A stretch of 64,000 nucleotides of DNA. Source: Rhodopseudomonas rhenobacensis (GTDB lineage: Bacteria > Pseudomonadota > Alphaproteobacteria > Rhizobiales > Xanthobacteraceae). Each line of letters starts with the position of its first letter. The first letter of the stretch is position 1. The notes under the pieces are model-generated. The model made no database searches. It was not told the DNA's origin and saw nothing but the letters and a program-made list of their open reading frames with translations. This document shows, one piece after another, positions 9,601 through 17,517 of this stretch. Location: positions 1-64,000 of the forward strand of contig NZ_JACHIH010000029.1 of NCBI RefSeq assembly GCF_014203125.1, read 5' to 3'. The position numbers and the translations under genes were made by a program.

Positions 9601-10212
9601 GCGAGCGGCGAAATGTCGGCTGCGACCGAGACCGATCCTGCGGTGGCGGCGGGCTCCGACCCCGCTCTGGCTGCCGATGCAGCGGTCGTCGTCCCGGAAT
9701 TGGTCGAGGTTTGGCGGCCGGGTGGCCGTTCCGACGATCACCGGCCGCGGCACGATCGCAACCGCTATCGCAATCCGGATCGACAGGCCGGCCAGGCCGC
9801 CAGCACCGGCGAAGCCGGAGAGGCGGGCGAGCAGGGCAAGGGCGAGCGTCCGGGACGGGGACGCCGTGATCGCAAGCCGGACTTCCGTCCGCGCCGCGAC
9901 GCCCCGGCCGAGGCGGCGACCGCTTCTGCGGCGCCGGCCGAGGGCGCTGCCGACGCAAGACCGGCGCAAGCGCCGCGTCCGCCGCGCGATCGCGAGCGCT
10001 TCCAAGGCAAGGGTGGCCGTGGCGGCAAGGACAAGTTCCAGGGCCCGAAGGGTGGCCGGGATGGCCGCGAGGGACGCGACTCCGGCGATCGCGGGCCACG
10101 GGTGTTCTCCTCCAGCGCGCCGCGCGAGCGCGAACGGGTCGCCGATCCGAATTCGCCGTTTGCCAAGCTCGCCGCTTTGAAAGAGCAGCTCGCCGCCAAC
10201 CGCAAGGATTAA
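6679..10212 (+). CDS. SUV3-like DEAD/DExH helicase with long disordered C-terminal tail
   Basis: This 1177-residue protein starts with a helicase core like that of mitochondrial SUV3 and its alphaproteobacterial homologues. It has Walker A GPTNTGKT (residues 25-32), DEIQ (107-110), a helicase C domain with LVATDAVGMGLN, and motif VI QIAGRAGRATRNG starting at 270. The conserved SUV3 C-terminal region extends to about residue 815. The remaining 360 residues are low complexity: first Ala/Glu/Pro/Val-rich and acidic (about 822-1005), then Arg/Gly/Asp-rich and basic (about 1010-1140) with RGRRDRKPDFRPRRD and GGRGGKDKFQG-type repeats, ending in the short SPFAKLAALKEQLAANRKD segment. The tail resembles those of RNA-processing hubs and suggests RNA or protein-partner binding. 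The gene heads a likely RNA-related cluster with the S4 gene 62 bp downstream. Confidence 0.9.
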   Translation: MAFSTSGSAFATDHAPGAGVTAVLGPTNTGKTHLAIERMLAHSSGVIGLPLRLLAREVYNKIVDRAGPDAVALITGEEKIKPPKPRYWVSTVEAMPRDLDVSFLAVDEIQIAADLERGHVFTDRILHRRGRDETLLLGAATMRPIIERLLPGASIVTRPRLSQLEFAGDRKITRQPRRTAIVAFSADEVYAIAELIRRQHGGAAVVLGSLSPRTRNAQVAMYQSGDVDYLVATDAVGMGLNLDVDHVAFASDRKYDGYQFRRLNPSEFAQIAGRAGRATRNGTFGTTGRCAPFEPELVNALQNHTFDSVKTLQWRNSRLDFSSLGALQVSLSLTPGHDALTRAPIAEDLRVLDHAARDGDVRDMAHGAAAVERLWDACQIPDYRKIAPAAHAELVTTLFGYLMRKGRIPDAWFATQIAQADRTDGDIDTLSGRIAQIRTWTFVANRPDWLADPEHWQGISRDLENKLSDALHERLTERFVDRRTSVLMRRLRENTMLNTEIGKTGEVIVEGHVIGRLDGFTFAPDAAEAGSEAKALQAAALKALAGEIEQRAEKLAAAPDDQFVLASDGTVRWTGDAVAKLVAADDALHPRLRIVADDRLAGAAREAVQTRLELWLKTHIEKLLGPLFDLAKAEDVTGIARGIAFQLIEALGVLERAKIAAEMKDLDQASRAVLRKYGVRFGAYHIYLPSLLKPAARSLASLLWAQKRDHVDLSALSGAQHLAGSGRTSFPVDKQLDRDAYRTLGYRQCGERAVRVDILERLADLIRPALSWRETSPGEKPAGAFDGRGFIVTQAMTSLTGSAGEDFASILRALGYRMEKKPPLPPAPPKPVAEITPVEATVVEAVATESPAAAESTAPETTETHITAADAAIADPLHAEAADIGAAVQEAVTEAPPLDAALTEAPAETPAIEQPAAAPVEAASPAVETPAEAAVEQPAGEAAPAVDAASSEAVVSEAVASEAPAEEVVASEPIASGEMSAATETDPAVAAGSDPALAADAAVVVPELVEVWRPGGRSDDHRPRHDRNRYRNPDRQAGQAASTGEAGEAGEQGKGERPGRGRRDRKPDFRPRRDAPAEAATASAAPAEGAADARPAQAPRPPRDRERFQGKGGRGGKDKFQGPKGGRDGREGRDSGDRGPRVFSSSAPRERERVADPNSPFAKLAALKEQLAANRKD

Positions 10213-10238
10213 GCGGCGGCCGAGTTCAGGCAATCTCG

Positions 10239-10257
10239 CCGGACCGGCGCGGTCCGG
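10239..10257 (+). terminator. Hairpin between helicase and S4 genes
   Basis: CCGGACC and GGTCCGG form a 7-bp GC stem around a 5-nt loop, followed by only TTC. It may attenuate transcription from the helicase into the S4 gene or simply shape the leader of the latter. Confidence 0.35.
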
Positions 10258-10274
10258 TTCGGCAGCGGGGTCGA

Positions 10275-10544
10275 TTGCAGCGCCAGCGTCTCGACAAATG
10301 GCTGTGGCATGCAAGGGTCGTCAAAGCCCGGAGCAGCGCCGCTGCGCTGGTCGAAGCCGGTCACGTTCGCGTCAACGGCGTCCGGCAAACCTCGCCGGGA
10401 CATCCGATCAAGCCCGGCGATGTGCTCACCATCAGCCTCGACCGCACCGTCCGCCTGCTCAAGGTGGTTGCATTTGCGGAACGCCGCGGCGATGCGACGG
10501 CGGCCACTGGACTATATACCGACCTGCAAAAGCCCGAAGACTAG
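10275..10544 (+). CDS. S4-domain RNA-binding protein (Hsp15/HslR-like)
   Basis: The 89-residue protein is essentially one S4 domain: RLDKWLWHARVVKARSSAAALVEAGHVRVNG near the N-terminus, then GHPIKPGDVLTI. This is the family of Hsp15, which in E. coli binds the 50S subunit carrying stalled nascent chains. It starts with TTG, the only start that keeps the complete S4 fold. It lies between the helicase and fdxA, an arrangement common in alphaproteobacteria. RNA binding is well supported by the fold; the exact target is not. Confidence 0.85.
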   Translation: MQRQRLDKWLWHARVVKARSSAAALVEAGHVRVNGVRQTSPGHPIKPGDVLTISLDRTVRLLKVVAFAERRGDATAATGLYTDLQKPED

Positions 10545-10616
10545 GCATCTTCTCTTGCAGCATCACGACACGTGCGGTAGGCCAACACTCAAAATTGGAC
10601 TATTCCGGAGCGTTGG

Positions 10617-10955
10617 ATGACTTACGTCGTCACTGAAGCCTGCATCAAATGCAAATACACCGACTGCGTCGAGGTTTGCCCCGTGGATTGCTTCTACGAG
10701 GGTGACAACATGCTGGTCATCCATCCTGACGAGTGCATCGACTGCGGCGTCTGCGAGCCCGAATGCCCCGCGGATGCGATCAAGCCGGACACCGAGCCGG
10801 GCTTGGAAAAGTGGCTCGAGGTCAACGCGGAATATTCCAAGACCTGGCCGAATATCACCCAGAAGAAGGACGCGCCGGGCGACGCCAAGGAATTCGAGAG
10901 CGTCGAAGGCAAGTTTGATAAATACTTCTCGGCTGAGCCCGGAACCGGCGATTAG
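10617..10955 (+). CDS. fdxA: 7Fe ferredoxin FdxA
   Basis: The 112-residue ferredoxin carries one [3Fe-4S] and one [4Fe-4S] cluster. The cysteine pattern is that of the Azotobacter FdI type: C9, C17 and C50 for the 3Fe cluster, and C21, C40, C43 and C46 for the 4Fe cluster ([12 protein letters not shown]). The long C-terminal extension (residues 60-112, [18 protein letters not shown]) matches the family. A ribosome binding site GGAG lies 7 nt before the ATG. It acts in cytoplasmic electron transfer; the partner is not evident. It is followed by three dyads and carD, a conserved order in this group. Confidence 0.93.
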   Translation: MTYVVTEACIKCKYTDCVEVCPVDCFYEGDNMLVIHPDECIDCGVCEPECPADAIKPDTEPGLEKWLEVNAEYSKTWPNITQKKDAPGDAKEFESVEGKFDKYFSAEPGTGD

Positions 10956-11026
10956 CGCACATACGGCGCCGCTTCGGCGGTGCTGGCGAACCTTTATCGT
11001 CCGACGAACTTAACCCTGTTCAACGA

Positions 11027-11110
11027 TCCCGCCATCGTGTTGGCGGGACGGTGTCATGATTTCGCATAAATCATTGATTTTTGCGAGAAATGTGCTATTT
11101 TAGGCACATT
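11027..11110 (+). promoter_or_regulatory. Three consecutive dyads between fdxA and carD
   Basis: There is an 8-bp stem at 11027-11048 (TCCCGCCA/TGGCGGGA). A near-perfect 25-bp dyad at 11062-11086 has arms of 12 bases with one mismatch (TCGCATAAATCA and TGATTTTTGCGA). A 7-bp stem at 11089-11110 has arms AATGTGC and GCACATT. The first may end fdxA transcription, although it lacks a T-run. The AT-rich second and third look more like operators in the carD promoter region. Confidence 0.5.
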
Positions 11111-11139
11111 CATGAGCAGACCCCGATCACGCCTGCCTT

Positions 11140-12186
11140 GTGTATCAGGAGTCCTGCGCAACATCGAACAGGGGCGTGGCCGTCCACGCGCAGGCTGTGT
11201 CACAGAAAACACGTAAAAAGAGTGTTTCCAAGGGTGTGAAAAAAGCCGCTGCGGCCAGCCGTAGTGCGACGAAGACGCGTTCCCGGACTGCCGCCCGGGC
11301 CGCCGCCAAGGATTCGATCAAGGCTTCCGCCAAGGCTTCCAAGTCGTCGAGCTCCAAGTCCTCGGGCTCCAAGACCTCGGCAGCCAAGTCCCCCAAAAAC
11401 AAAAGAAGTGCAATGCCGAAAACGACTGCGAAGACTTCCGTGAAGCCGGCCGCCGCGAAAACCGCCCCGAAGGCGGCCGCGAAGCCGGAAGCCGCCAAGC
11501 CGCCCGTCGCCGCCGCCAAGCCGGTGCCGGCCGCTGCTGCGAAACCGGCTGCCAAGCCGGCGGCGGCTGCTCCGCGCGCGGAGGAGGCCAAGAAGCCTTT
11601 GACGCAGCGTCAGGGCTTCAAGACCAACGAGTTCGTGGTCTATCCGGCGCACGGCGTCGGCCAGATTTTGGCGATCGAAGAGCAGGAAATCGCGGGCGCC
11701 AAGCTCGAGCTGTTCGTCATCAACTTCATGAAGGACAAGATGACGTTGCGGGTGCCCACCGCCAAGGTCGGCAATGTCGGCATGCGCAAGCTGTCGGAGC
11801 CGGCGCTGGTGAAGCGGGCTTTGGAAACCCTGAAGGGCCGCGCCCGGGTCAAGCGCACGATGTGGTCGCGCCGCGCGCAGGAATACGAAGCCAAGATCAA
11901 TTCCGGCGATATCGTCGCCATTGCCGAGGTGGTGCGCGATCTATTCCGCTCCGACTCGCAGCCGGAGCAGTCCTACAGCGAACGCCAGCTCTATGAAGCG
12001 GCGCTCGACCGGCTGTCGCGCGAAATCGCGGTGGTGCAGCACGTCACCGAAACCGAAGCCGTCAAGGAAGTCGAAGGCCAGCTCGCCAAGAGCCCGCGCC
12101 GCGGCGCCAAGACCGAGGTCGAAAGCGACGCGGACGCCGAAGCCGAGACCGATGGCGACGACGTCGCCGCGGATGAGGCGGCCTAA
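11140..12186 (+). CDS. carD: CarD family transcriptional regulator with Lys/Ala/Ser-rich N-terminal extension
   Basis: The CarD/TRCF RNA-polymerase-interacting domain begins near residue 157 (QGFKTNEFVVYPAHGVGQI). It is followed by the helical DNA-contacting domain with KRALETLKGRARVKRTMWSRRAQEYEAKI and SYSERQLYEAALDRL. CarD binds the RNA polymerase beta subunit and stabilises open promoter complexes. The first 150 residues are histone-H1-like, rich in Lys, Ala, Ser and Pro, and the last 30 are acidic. The true start is uncertain: GTG 11140 opens the frame, GTG 11197 (MSQKTRKK) would include the whole basic region, and ATG 11413 (MPKTTAK) would still leave a 65-residue Ala/Pro/Lys linker. An intrinsic terminator follows at 12220. 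Confidence 0.88.
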   Translation: MYQESCATSNRGVAVHAQAVSQKTRKKSVSKGVKKAAAASRSATKTRSRTAARAAAKDSIKASAKASKSSSSKSSGSKTSAAKSPKNKRSAMPKTTAKTSVKPAAAKTAPKAAAKPEAAKPPVAAAKPVPAAAAKPAAKPAAAAPRAEEAKKPLTQRQGFKTNEFVVYPAHGVGQILAIEEQEIAGAKLELFVINFMKDKMTLRVPTAKVGNVGMRKLSEPALVKRALETLKGRARVKRTMWSRRAQEYEAKINSGDIVAIAEVVRDLFRSDSQPEQSYSERQLYEAALDRLSREIAVVQHVTETEAVKEVEGQLAKSPRRGAKTEVESDADAEAETDGDDVAADEAA

Positions 12187-12219
12187 CCGCACGCTTCGGA
12201 CGATCGGTTCAAATCAGCA

Positions 12220-12246
12220 AAGCCCGGCCGCAAGGTCGGGCTTTTG
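12220..12246 (+). terminator. Intrinsic terminator of carD
   Basis: AAAGCCCGGCC pairs with GGTCGGGCTTT around a GCAA loop, with one mismatch, and ends in TTTT. It lies about 35 bp after the carD stop codon. Confidence 0.85.
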
Positions 12247-12402
12247 GCTGTTGGGGTTAAAGCAGCGATCTCCGTGCGGCTGTAGATGATAGGAAACACG
12301 ACACGCTGTTCGCAGTCCGCGAGGCGGAGTCCAGCAGGCGTTGTCCCCCGATCTTGCGCCGCTCGCCGCCGAGCTTGGCTTTGGATGAAAGAGATGCATC
12401 CC

Positions 12403-13017
12403 ATGTTCTATGAACTGACCACGCTATCCGGGCCGCTGTTGGAGCTCGCGTCGCTCTCGCAAGGCGCCCGCGCTTGGATGACCGATCCCGCCGCACGGGG
12501 CGAGGTGTTCGGCATCTGGCGCAGCGACATCGGCACGCTCGGGCAATTGCTGATCCTGCGCGGCTTTGCGGCCGAGGCCGAGCTTCGCCAGGAGCGCGAC
12601 CGGGCCCTGTTCGACACCAACCCGTTCAATTGCGTCGGCACCGCGAGTGCGCTGAGCATGGATAGCTACGCTGGATTTGCGTTTCTGCCGCCGGTCCGGC
12701 AGCAGCAGCACGGCGGGGTCTTTGAATTCAGAACCTATCATCTGAAGCCCGGCGGGCTGCCGGCGACGCTTGCAGGGTGGGAGGCGGCGATCGATCCGGC
12801 GCACGACTACACCGCCCACCTCGTCATCAACATGTATGCGCTCGATGGTCCGCCGCGCATCACGCACATCTGGGGCTTCTCGGGTGTCGACCAGCGCATG
12901 AAGCTTCGTGCCGATGCCTACGCCGCCAGACTGTGGCCGCCGAAGGGCGGGCCTGAGCAGATCGCGCAGGCGTCATCAACCATCGCCATCGCCGAACCGG
13001 GCTTGCCGCTCGGCTGA
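12403..13017 (+). CDS. NIPSNAP family protein
   Basis: The 204-residue protein has two ferredoxin-like alpha/beta repeats. The second starts GGVFEFRTYHLKPGGL, the most recognisable NIPSNAP segment, and continues with VINMYALDGPPRITHIWGFSGVDQRMKLR. NIPSNAP proteins are small dimeric alpha-beta barrel proteins of uncertain role in bacteria. ATG 12403 (MFYELTTL) is preferred because homologues begin at this strand. ATG 12385 and 12394 are in frame just upstream. It lies after the carD terminator and converges with the M48 peptidase gene. Confidence 0.75.
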   Translation: MFYELTTLSGPLLELASLSQGARAWMTDPAARGEVFGIWRSDIGTLGQLLILRGFAAEAELRQERDRALFDTNPFNCVGTASALSMDSYAGFAFLPPVRQQQHGGVFEFRTYHLKPGGLPATLAGWEAAIDPAHDYTAHLVINMYALDGPPRITHIWGFSGVDQRMKLRADAYAARLWPPKGGPEQIAQASSTIAIAEPGLPLG

Positions 13018-13034
13018 GCGGGCCACGATCTCGC

Positions 13035-14522
13035 TCAATCCACCACGATCTTGACGCGGTCGCGGACCTTGACCTCGCCACGGGCGTCGAGGCCGTTGAG
13101 CACGCGAAATCGCTCCGCCGGCTTGTCGACGCCGGCCATCCGGTGTGACAGCGAGTCCACGGTGTCGCCCGGCTGCACGGTGATGATCTTGATGCGCAGC
13201 GGCCGCGCCGCCTGGATCTCCTCCAGCGTCAGCCGGCGGAACGAGCCCACGGTCTCGCGGGCGTTGCGTTCGCTCTCGGTGGTCTTCTGCTTCGCGGCGA
13301 AGATGAAGCGGTAGACGTCGCTGCCGAACCGCAGCGCATAGACGCGGAATTGCCACTGATCGCCATGCGCGATCGCCGCCGCCGCCGGCAGGCCATTGAT
13401 GGTCATTTCCTCGGTGGAGGCCTTGTCGACGTTCTCCATCCAGCCGGAGTTGAGATATTCGGCGAGCGTCTGCTCGGAGGCGACCCGTACCACGTCGAAC
13501 CGCATCGCCTGGTTGCCGCCCTCGCGCACGCCGATCACCGCCTGCGCGGTGTTATCCAGCGTGAAGGCTTCCGGCGCGGTGAAGGTGAAGCCGAGCTTGG
13601 GATGCAGGAAGCGGCGGCCGCGCACGAAACCTTCGCTGGGGTCCTCGCCATAGACCATGCCGTCGATGGTCGCCAGATAGCTCTCGCGGTCGCGCTCGCC
13701 GCCGTCCGGCGAGGAGTATTGCCGGGCATTGGCCTGCGCGTTCTGCACCCGCTCCGGCGTCGCCGGATGCGACGACAGAAAGTCCTGCGAGCGCGGATCG
13801 GCGGCGGCGCGGCTGGCCTTCAGCGCGGCGTTGCGCTCCATCGCGCTGAGAAACCGCGCGGCGCCGTAGGGATCGAACTGCGCCCGCGCCGAAATGCCGA
13901 CGCCGATGCCGTCGGCCTCGAATTCCTGGGCGCGCGAAAAGCTCGCCATCGTCAGCTTGGTCTTGGCCAGCGCCAGCGCGGTGAGGTCGGGATCGTTGCC
14001 CATGTCGGTGACGACGCGGGTGACGATCGCAGCCTGCCGGGCCTGGTCCTCGCGGATCGAGGCGTGTTTGGCCAGCACATGCGCCATCTCGTGCGACAGC
14101 ACCGACGACAATTCGGAGGTGTCGCTGGCCAGCGCGACCAGTCCGCGGGTGACGTAGAGCTGGCCGGTCGGCAGCGCGAAAGCGTTGACCGCGCCGGAAT
14201 TCAGGATCGTCACCTTGTAGGACAGCTCCGGACGATCGGACGCCGCCACCAGCCGGTCGACGGTCTTGGTGATCAGCGCTTCCAGCTTCGGGTCGTCATA
14301 GGCGCCGCCATAGGACGACAGGATGCGCTCGTGCTCGCGCTCGGCGGCGGGATTCTGCTGCGGCGGGCGCGGCGGTTTGGCAGGGCTGATGCCGGTGGAT
14401 GGCGTTGCGACCTGGAAACGGCCGGCATCGCCGCAGCCAGAGAGCAGCGCTGCGCACAGCAAAGCCGGCGCAGCCCAAAGGCCGCGGCTCAAACCTGTTT
14501 TGCGCCGTCGCACACCCGTCAC
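13035..14522 (-). CDS. M48 family metalloprotease lipoprotein with LysM-like C-terminus
   Basis: This 495-residue protein is a predicted lipoprotein: the signal segment ends LLSGC, a lipobox. The zinc site HEMAH starts at His144 (SHEMAHVLAKHASIRE), with the downstream EADGIGV glutamate as third ligand, typical of BepA/LoiP-like M48 peptidases that maintain the outer membrane. The last 55 residues (ITVQPGDTVDSLSHRM...KVRDRVKIVVD) resemble a LysM-type module that could hold the enzyme near peptidoglycan. GTG 14522 was chosen because a purine-rich AGAAAGAG lies just upstream and the lipobox is then about 28 residues in; an upstream in-frame start at 14597 gives an unusually long leader. Confidence 0.88.
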   Translation of the reverse strand: MTGVRRRKTGLSRGLWAAPALLCAALLSGCGDAGRFQVATPSTGISPAKPPRPPQQNPAAEREHERILSSYGGAYDDPKLEALITKTVDRLVAASDRPELSYKVTILNSGAVNAFALPTGQLYVTRGLVALASDTSELSSVLSHEMAHVLAKHASIREDQARQAAIVTRVVTDMGNDPDLTALALAKTKLTMASFSRAQEFEADGIGVGISARAQFDPYGAARFLSAMERNAALKASRAAADPRSQDFLSSHPATPERVQNAQANARQYSSPDGGERDRESYLATIDGMVYGEDPSEGFVRGRRFLHPKLGFTFTAPEAFTLDNTAQAVIGVREGGNQAMRFDVVRVASEQTLAEYLNSGWMENVDKASTEEMTINGLPAAAAIAHGDQWQFRVYALRFGSDVYRFIFAAKQKTTESERNARETVGSFRRLTLEEIQAARPLRIKIITVQPGDTVDSLSHRMAGVDKPAERFRVLNGLDARGEVKVRDRVKIVVD

Positions 14523-14676
14523 GTCGTCTCTTTCTTCGGCAGCCGGCGTCCGCGACTGCAACGGCTCGTCTCCGCGCGAGCGGCGGATGAGGCGCACCCT
14601 AGCAAATCTGGCACGTTCAGTGCGGCCTTGCTCACGAGCAATCTCGCAGCCCCAACGCGGGCAAGACCGCCCGCCC

Positions 14677-15453
14677 CTAATCGTCGTCGCGTCGCTGAAT
14701 CTGCCCCGCAGCCGTGATCTCGATCCGCGGACCGCTCCGCTTCTCGACCCAGCCGCGAACCAAAACCTGTCGTCCTTCGAGCGACTTAGGCGATGTCCCC
14801 AACGCCTCTAAGGCGGACCCCGTTCGCCTTGAAATAGTCACGGCAAAGTCGCGTGTCCAGCGCCGGCCGAAATTCAGATAGATCGTTGCCCCTGCCTCGC
14901 GGACCGACAGCACGCGGCCTTCGACCAGCACGAACCGCCCCAGCTGAGCCAAGATATCGCCCGGATTTTCCGGGTTTTTTATGGCGGCGGGTTCCGCCCA
15001 GAATCCGCGGCGGGCACGGCGTGCCTGGGTTTCGGCGAGCTTGAGCTCGCGCTGGCAATCCGGATCGGCGGTGTCGCCGGCGTTCACCGCGACGCCGGCG
15101 GCGAGCAATTGTGCCTGCAGCGACAGCGAGTCTTCAACGACAAAGACCAAGGCCGGCTGCCGGCCGTAACGGTCGGGCGCGTCGCTGTCGCCGTGCAGGG
15201 TGACTTCGCGGCCGGCGATCAGCGCCGTCAGCGCGGCCACGGCTGAAGCGCGACGCTCCGGAAACACCTCGATGCCGGATAGCCGAACCTCGCGGCCGTC
15301 CTCGAGGCGAAAGCTACGCGCGTCGACGATTTCGACGACGCGGCCCGCGCCCTGCGGCGCCAATCGGCAGCCCGCGGCCGACGCAACATCGGCCGCAAAA
15401 ATCATGTGGCAAACCAGAGGCAGCACGCAGCCGATGTGACGCGCAGCGCGCAT
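14677..15453 (-). CDS. Thermonuclease (SNase-fold) family protein, exported
   Basis: The 258-residue protein has a signal peptide (MRAARHIGCVLPLV...ASAAG). An OB-fold domain like staphylococcal nuclease follows: VVEIVDARSFRLEDGREVRLSGIEVFPE, then GREVTLHGD, DRYGRQPALVFV, LLAAGVAVN and ARRARRGFWAE. About 90 further residues form a second beta-rich domain with the block GRFVLVEGRVLSVREAGATIYLNFG. Two of the catalytic Arg positions of SNase can be matched (VRLSGIE, DRYGRQ), but activity is not certain. It is the last gene of a minus-strand pair after the enoyl-CoA hydratase; in-frame starts at 15552 and 15531 would remove the signal-peptide layout, so 15453 is preferred. Confidence 0.75.
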   Translation of the reverse strand: MRAARHIGCVLPLVCHMIFAADVASAAGCRLAPQGAGRVVEIVDARSFRLEDGREVRLSGIEVFPERRASAVAALTALIAGREVTLHGDSDAPDRYGRQPALVFVVEDSLSLQAQLLAAGVAVNAGDTADPDCQRELKLAETQARRARRGFWAEPAAIKNPENPGDILAQLGRFVLVEGRVLSVREAGATIYLNFGRRWTRDFAVTISRRTGSALEALGTSPKSLEGRQVLVRGWVEKRSGPRIEITAAGQIQRRDDD

Positions 15454-15564
15454 GCGGCGATCTTGGCGCTCCAGCGGTGCCAAAACACCGTTTTCACGAC
15501 GAATCCCGGCGCGGACTCCGCCGGGCGCCATCGCTCTATGCACCGCGCCCACGTCGCTGCGTCG

Positions 15565-16368
15565 TCAGCGCCCCTTGAAGTGCGCCAGCCGCCGCTCCTC
15601 GGAGGCGCGGACGCCTTCGCGGAAATCCTCGGTGGCGCGCAACCTTGTCTGCTCGGCGAGTTCGTGTTGCGTCGCCGCCAGCACGCGTTCGGCGAGGCCG
15701 GCGCGCATCGTCGCCCTCGTCGACAACAGCCCGAGCGGCGAGCATTCGGCGATTTCCCGCGCCAGCTTCAGCGCCGCGCCGCGCAACTCGTCATGCGGCA
15801 CCAGCACGTTGGCGAGCCCCATCGCGTAGGCCTCTTCGCCGGTGACGCGGCGGCTGGTGTAGAACATCAGCTCGGCGTTGTTGCGGCCGATCAGCTCAGG
15901 CAGCGTCACCGTCAATCCGAACCCGGGATGAAAGCCGAGCTTGGTGAAGTTCGCCGAGAACCGCGCCTCCGGACAGGTGACGCGGAAATCCGCCGCCAGC
16001 GCCAAGCCGAGACCGCCGCCGATCGCCGCGGCGTGCACCGCGGCGACGATCGGCTTCTTGTTGCGGAAGATCCGCACCGCCTCGATGTAGAGATGGCCGA
16101 TCTTGCCGAGCCCGGAGGCCGGATCGGATTGTTCGCTGGCGTCGATCGGGGTGCGCGACGGATCGCCGAAATTCGCGCCGGCGCAGAACGCCTTGCCCTG
16201 CGCCGCCAGCACCACGGCGCGGGCCTCCGGATCGTTGTCGATCTCGGAGAGCGCGTCGGCGATCTGGTCGATCAACGAGATATCGAAGTAGTTCAGCGGC
16301 GGCCGCTGCAGCTCGATGGTGGTGACGTGGCCGGTCTTTTCGACGCCGATATCTGCATAGCTGGTCAT
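15565..16368 (-). CDS. Enoyl-CoA hydratase/isomerase family protein
   Basis: The 267-residue crotonase-fold protein shows both oxyanion-hole segments: AAQGKAFCAGANFGDP near residue 55-70 and AAAIGGGLGLALAADFRV near 115-130. The family hydrates or isomerises CoA thioesters in fatty-acid or aromatic-acid breakdown. The region that carries the second catalytic Glu in crotonase reads FTKLGFHPGFGLTVTLPELIG here, so the precise chemistry cannot be read from sequence. The gene is followed on the same strand by the SNase-like gene; a functional link is not obvious. Confidence 0.85.
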   Translation of the reverse strand: MTSYADIGVEKTGHVTTIELQRPPLNYFDISLIDQIADALSEIDNDPEARAVVLAAQGKAFCAGANFGDPSRTPIDASEQSDPASGLGKIGHLYIEAVRIFRNKKPIVAAVHAAAIGGGLGLALAADFRVTCPEARFSANFTKLGFHPGFGLTVTLPELIGRNNAELMFYTSRRVTGEEAYAMGLANVLVPHDELRGAALKLAREIAECSPLGLLSTRATMRAGLAERVLAATQHELAEQTRLRATEDFREGVRASEERRLAHFKGR

Positions 16369-16694
16369 GATGTCCTCGATGGCAATGATCTCGAATCAAC
16401 GCAGGCAGCTCGAACGATTAGCGCAGTTGTGGTTTCTTCGCGATGATGGCGCGGGCCTTCCGATGCGGCGTCGGCTTCAGGATCAGTTTGGTCGGCAAAG
16501 CACGGCCTTCGTCAAGCAGGCTCGGTTCAAGATAGCGGCACCGCCGGGAGAAAATGAAGATGATCAGGTCACCGGGCGATGACACTCCGGCTATTTCCGC
16601 GGCGCGGAGTTTCGCAAACTTGCTCGCGCGATGACGAACGGTATGGTGGGGCGCAACGGCGACGAGCCAAGCGCAGCAGGGCGGGGGAGTGCAG
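16369..16694. other. Gene-free stretch between divergent enoyl-CoA hydratase and SDR genes
   Basis: The 326-bp divergent intergenic region presumably holds the promoters of both genes. Open frames here lack coding character and a ribosome binding site. No dispersed repeat or clear operator was seen. Confidence 0.5.
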
Positions 16695-17477
16695 ATGGCG
16701 GATGGGATGAATGTGATCGTGACCGGCTCGGCGTCGGGGCTTGGGGCTGCGACGGCGATCATTCTGGCGAAGGCCGGGGCGCGTCTCGTCATCAACTACG
16801 CGTCGAGCGCGAGCGATGCCGAAGCCACCGCGCAGGCCTGTCGCGACGCCGGCGCCGCCGAGGTCGTGGTGGTGCAGGGCGACGTCGCGCAGGACGAGGA
16901 TTGCCGCAAGATCGTCGCCGCGGCGACGCACTGGGGCCGGCTCGACGCGCTGATCAACAATGCCGGCACCACCAAGCACGTGGCGCACGACAATCTCGAC
17001 GGCCTGTCGGCGGAGGATTTCCAGCGGCTCTACGGCGTCAACACCATCGGGCCGTTCCAGATGGTCCGCGCGGCGCGGGCGCTGCTGGAAGCCGGGGCGA
17101 AAGAGTCCGGCCGCGCCGCCGCGGTGGTCAACGTGTCGTCGGTAGCGGGGCTGACCGGGATCGGCTCATCGCTCGCCTACGTCGCCAGCAAGGGCGCGCT
17201 GAACGCGATGACGCTGTCGCTGGCCCGCGCGCTGGCGCCGCTGATCCGCGTCAACGCGGTGTGTCCGGGCTATATCGATACGCCGTGGTTCACCAAGGGC
17301 CGCGGCGCCGCCGCCGCGCAACAAGTGCGCGATACGGTCAAGGCCAAGGTGCCGCTCAAGGTGGCGTCGACGGCGGAGGAGGTCGCGGCGCTGGTGTGCT
17401 TCCTCGCCACGCCGCAATCTTGCAACATGACCGGCGAATTAGTCCGGATGGACGCAGGATTGCATCTGGTGAACTAA
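16695..17477 (+). CDS. SDR family NAD(P)-dependent oxidoreductase
   Basis: The 260-residue short-chain dehydrogenase has the cofactor motif TGSASGLG near residue 10, NNAG in ALINNAGTT, and the catalytic triad with Ser in NVSSVAG and YVASK at Tyr162/Lys166. Next comes the PGYIDTPWF segment. The FabG-like architecture suggests reduction or oxidation of a hydroxy/keto substrate, possibly a CoA ester given the divergent enoyl-CoA hydratase. The ATG at 16695 (MADGMNVIVTG) puts the Rossmann strand at the expected distance; GTG 16689 is two codons upstream. Confidence 0.88.
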   Translation: MADGMNVIVTGSASGLGAATAIILAKAGARLVINYASSASDAEATAQACRDAGAAEVVVVQGDVAQDEDCRKIVAAATHWGRLDALINNAGTTKHVAHDNLDGLSAEDFQRLYGVNTIGPFQMVRAARALLEAGAKESGRAAAVVNVSSVAGLTGIGSSLAYVASKGALNAMTLSLARALAPLIRVNAVCPGYIDTPWFTKGRGAAAAQQVRDTVKAKVPLKVASTAEEVAALVCFLATPQSCNMTGELVRMDAGLHLVN

Positions 17478-17517
17478 CGTTGTCGGTTGGGTTGCAGCAT
17501 CCAACCCAGATAAAGTC

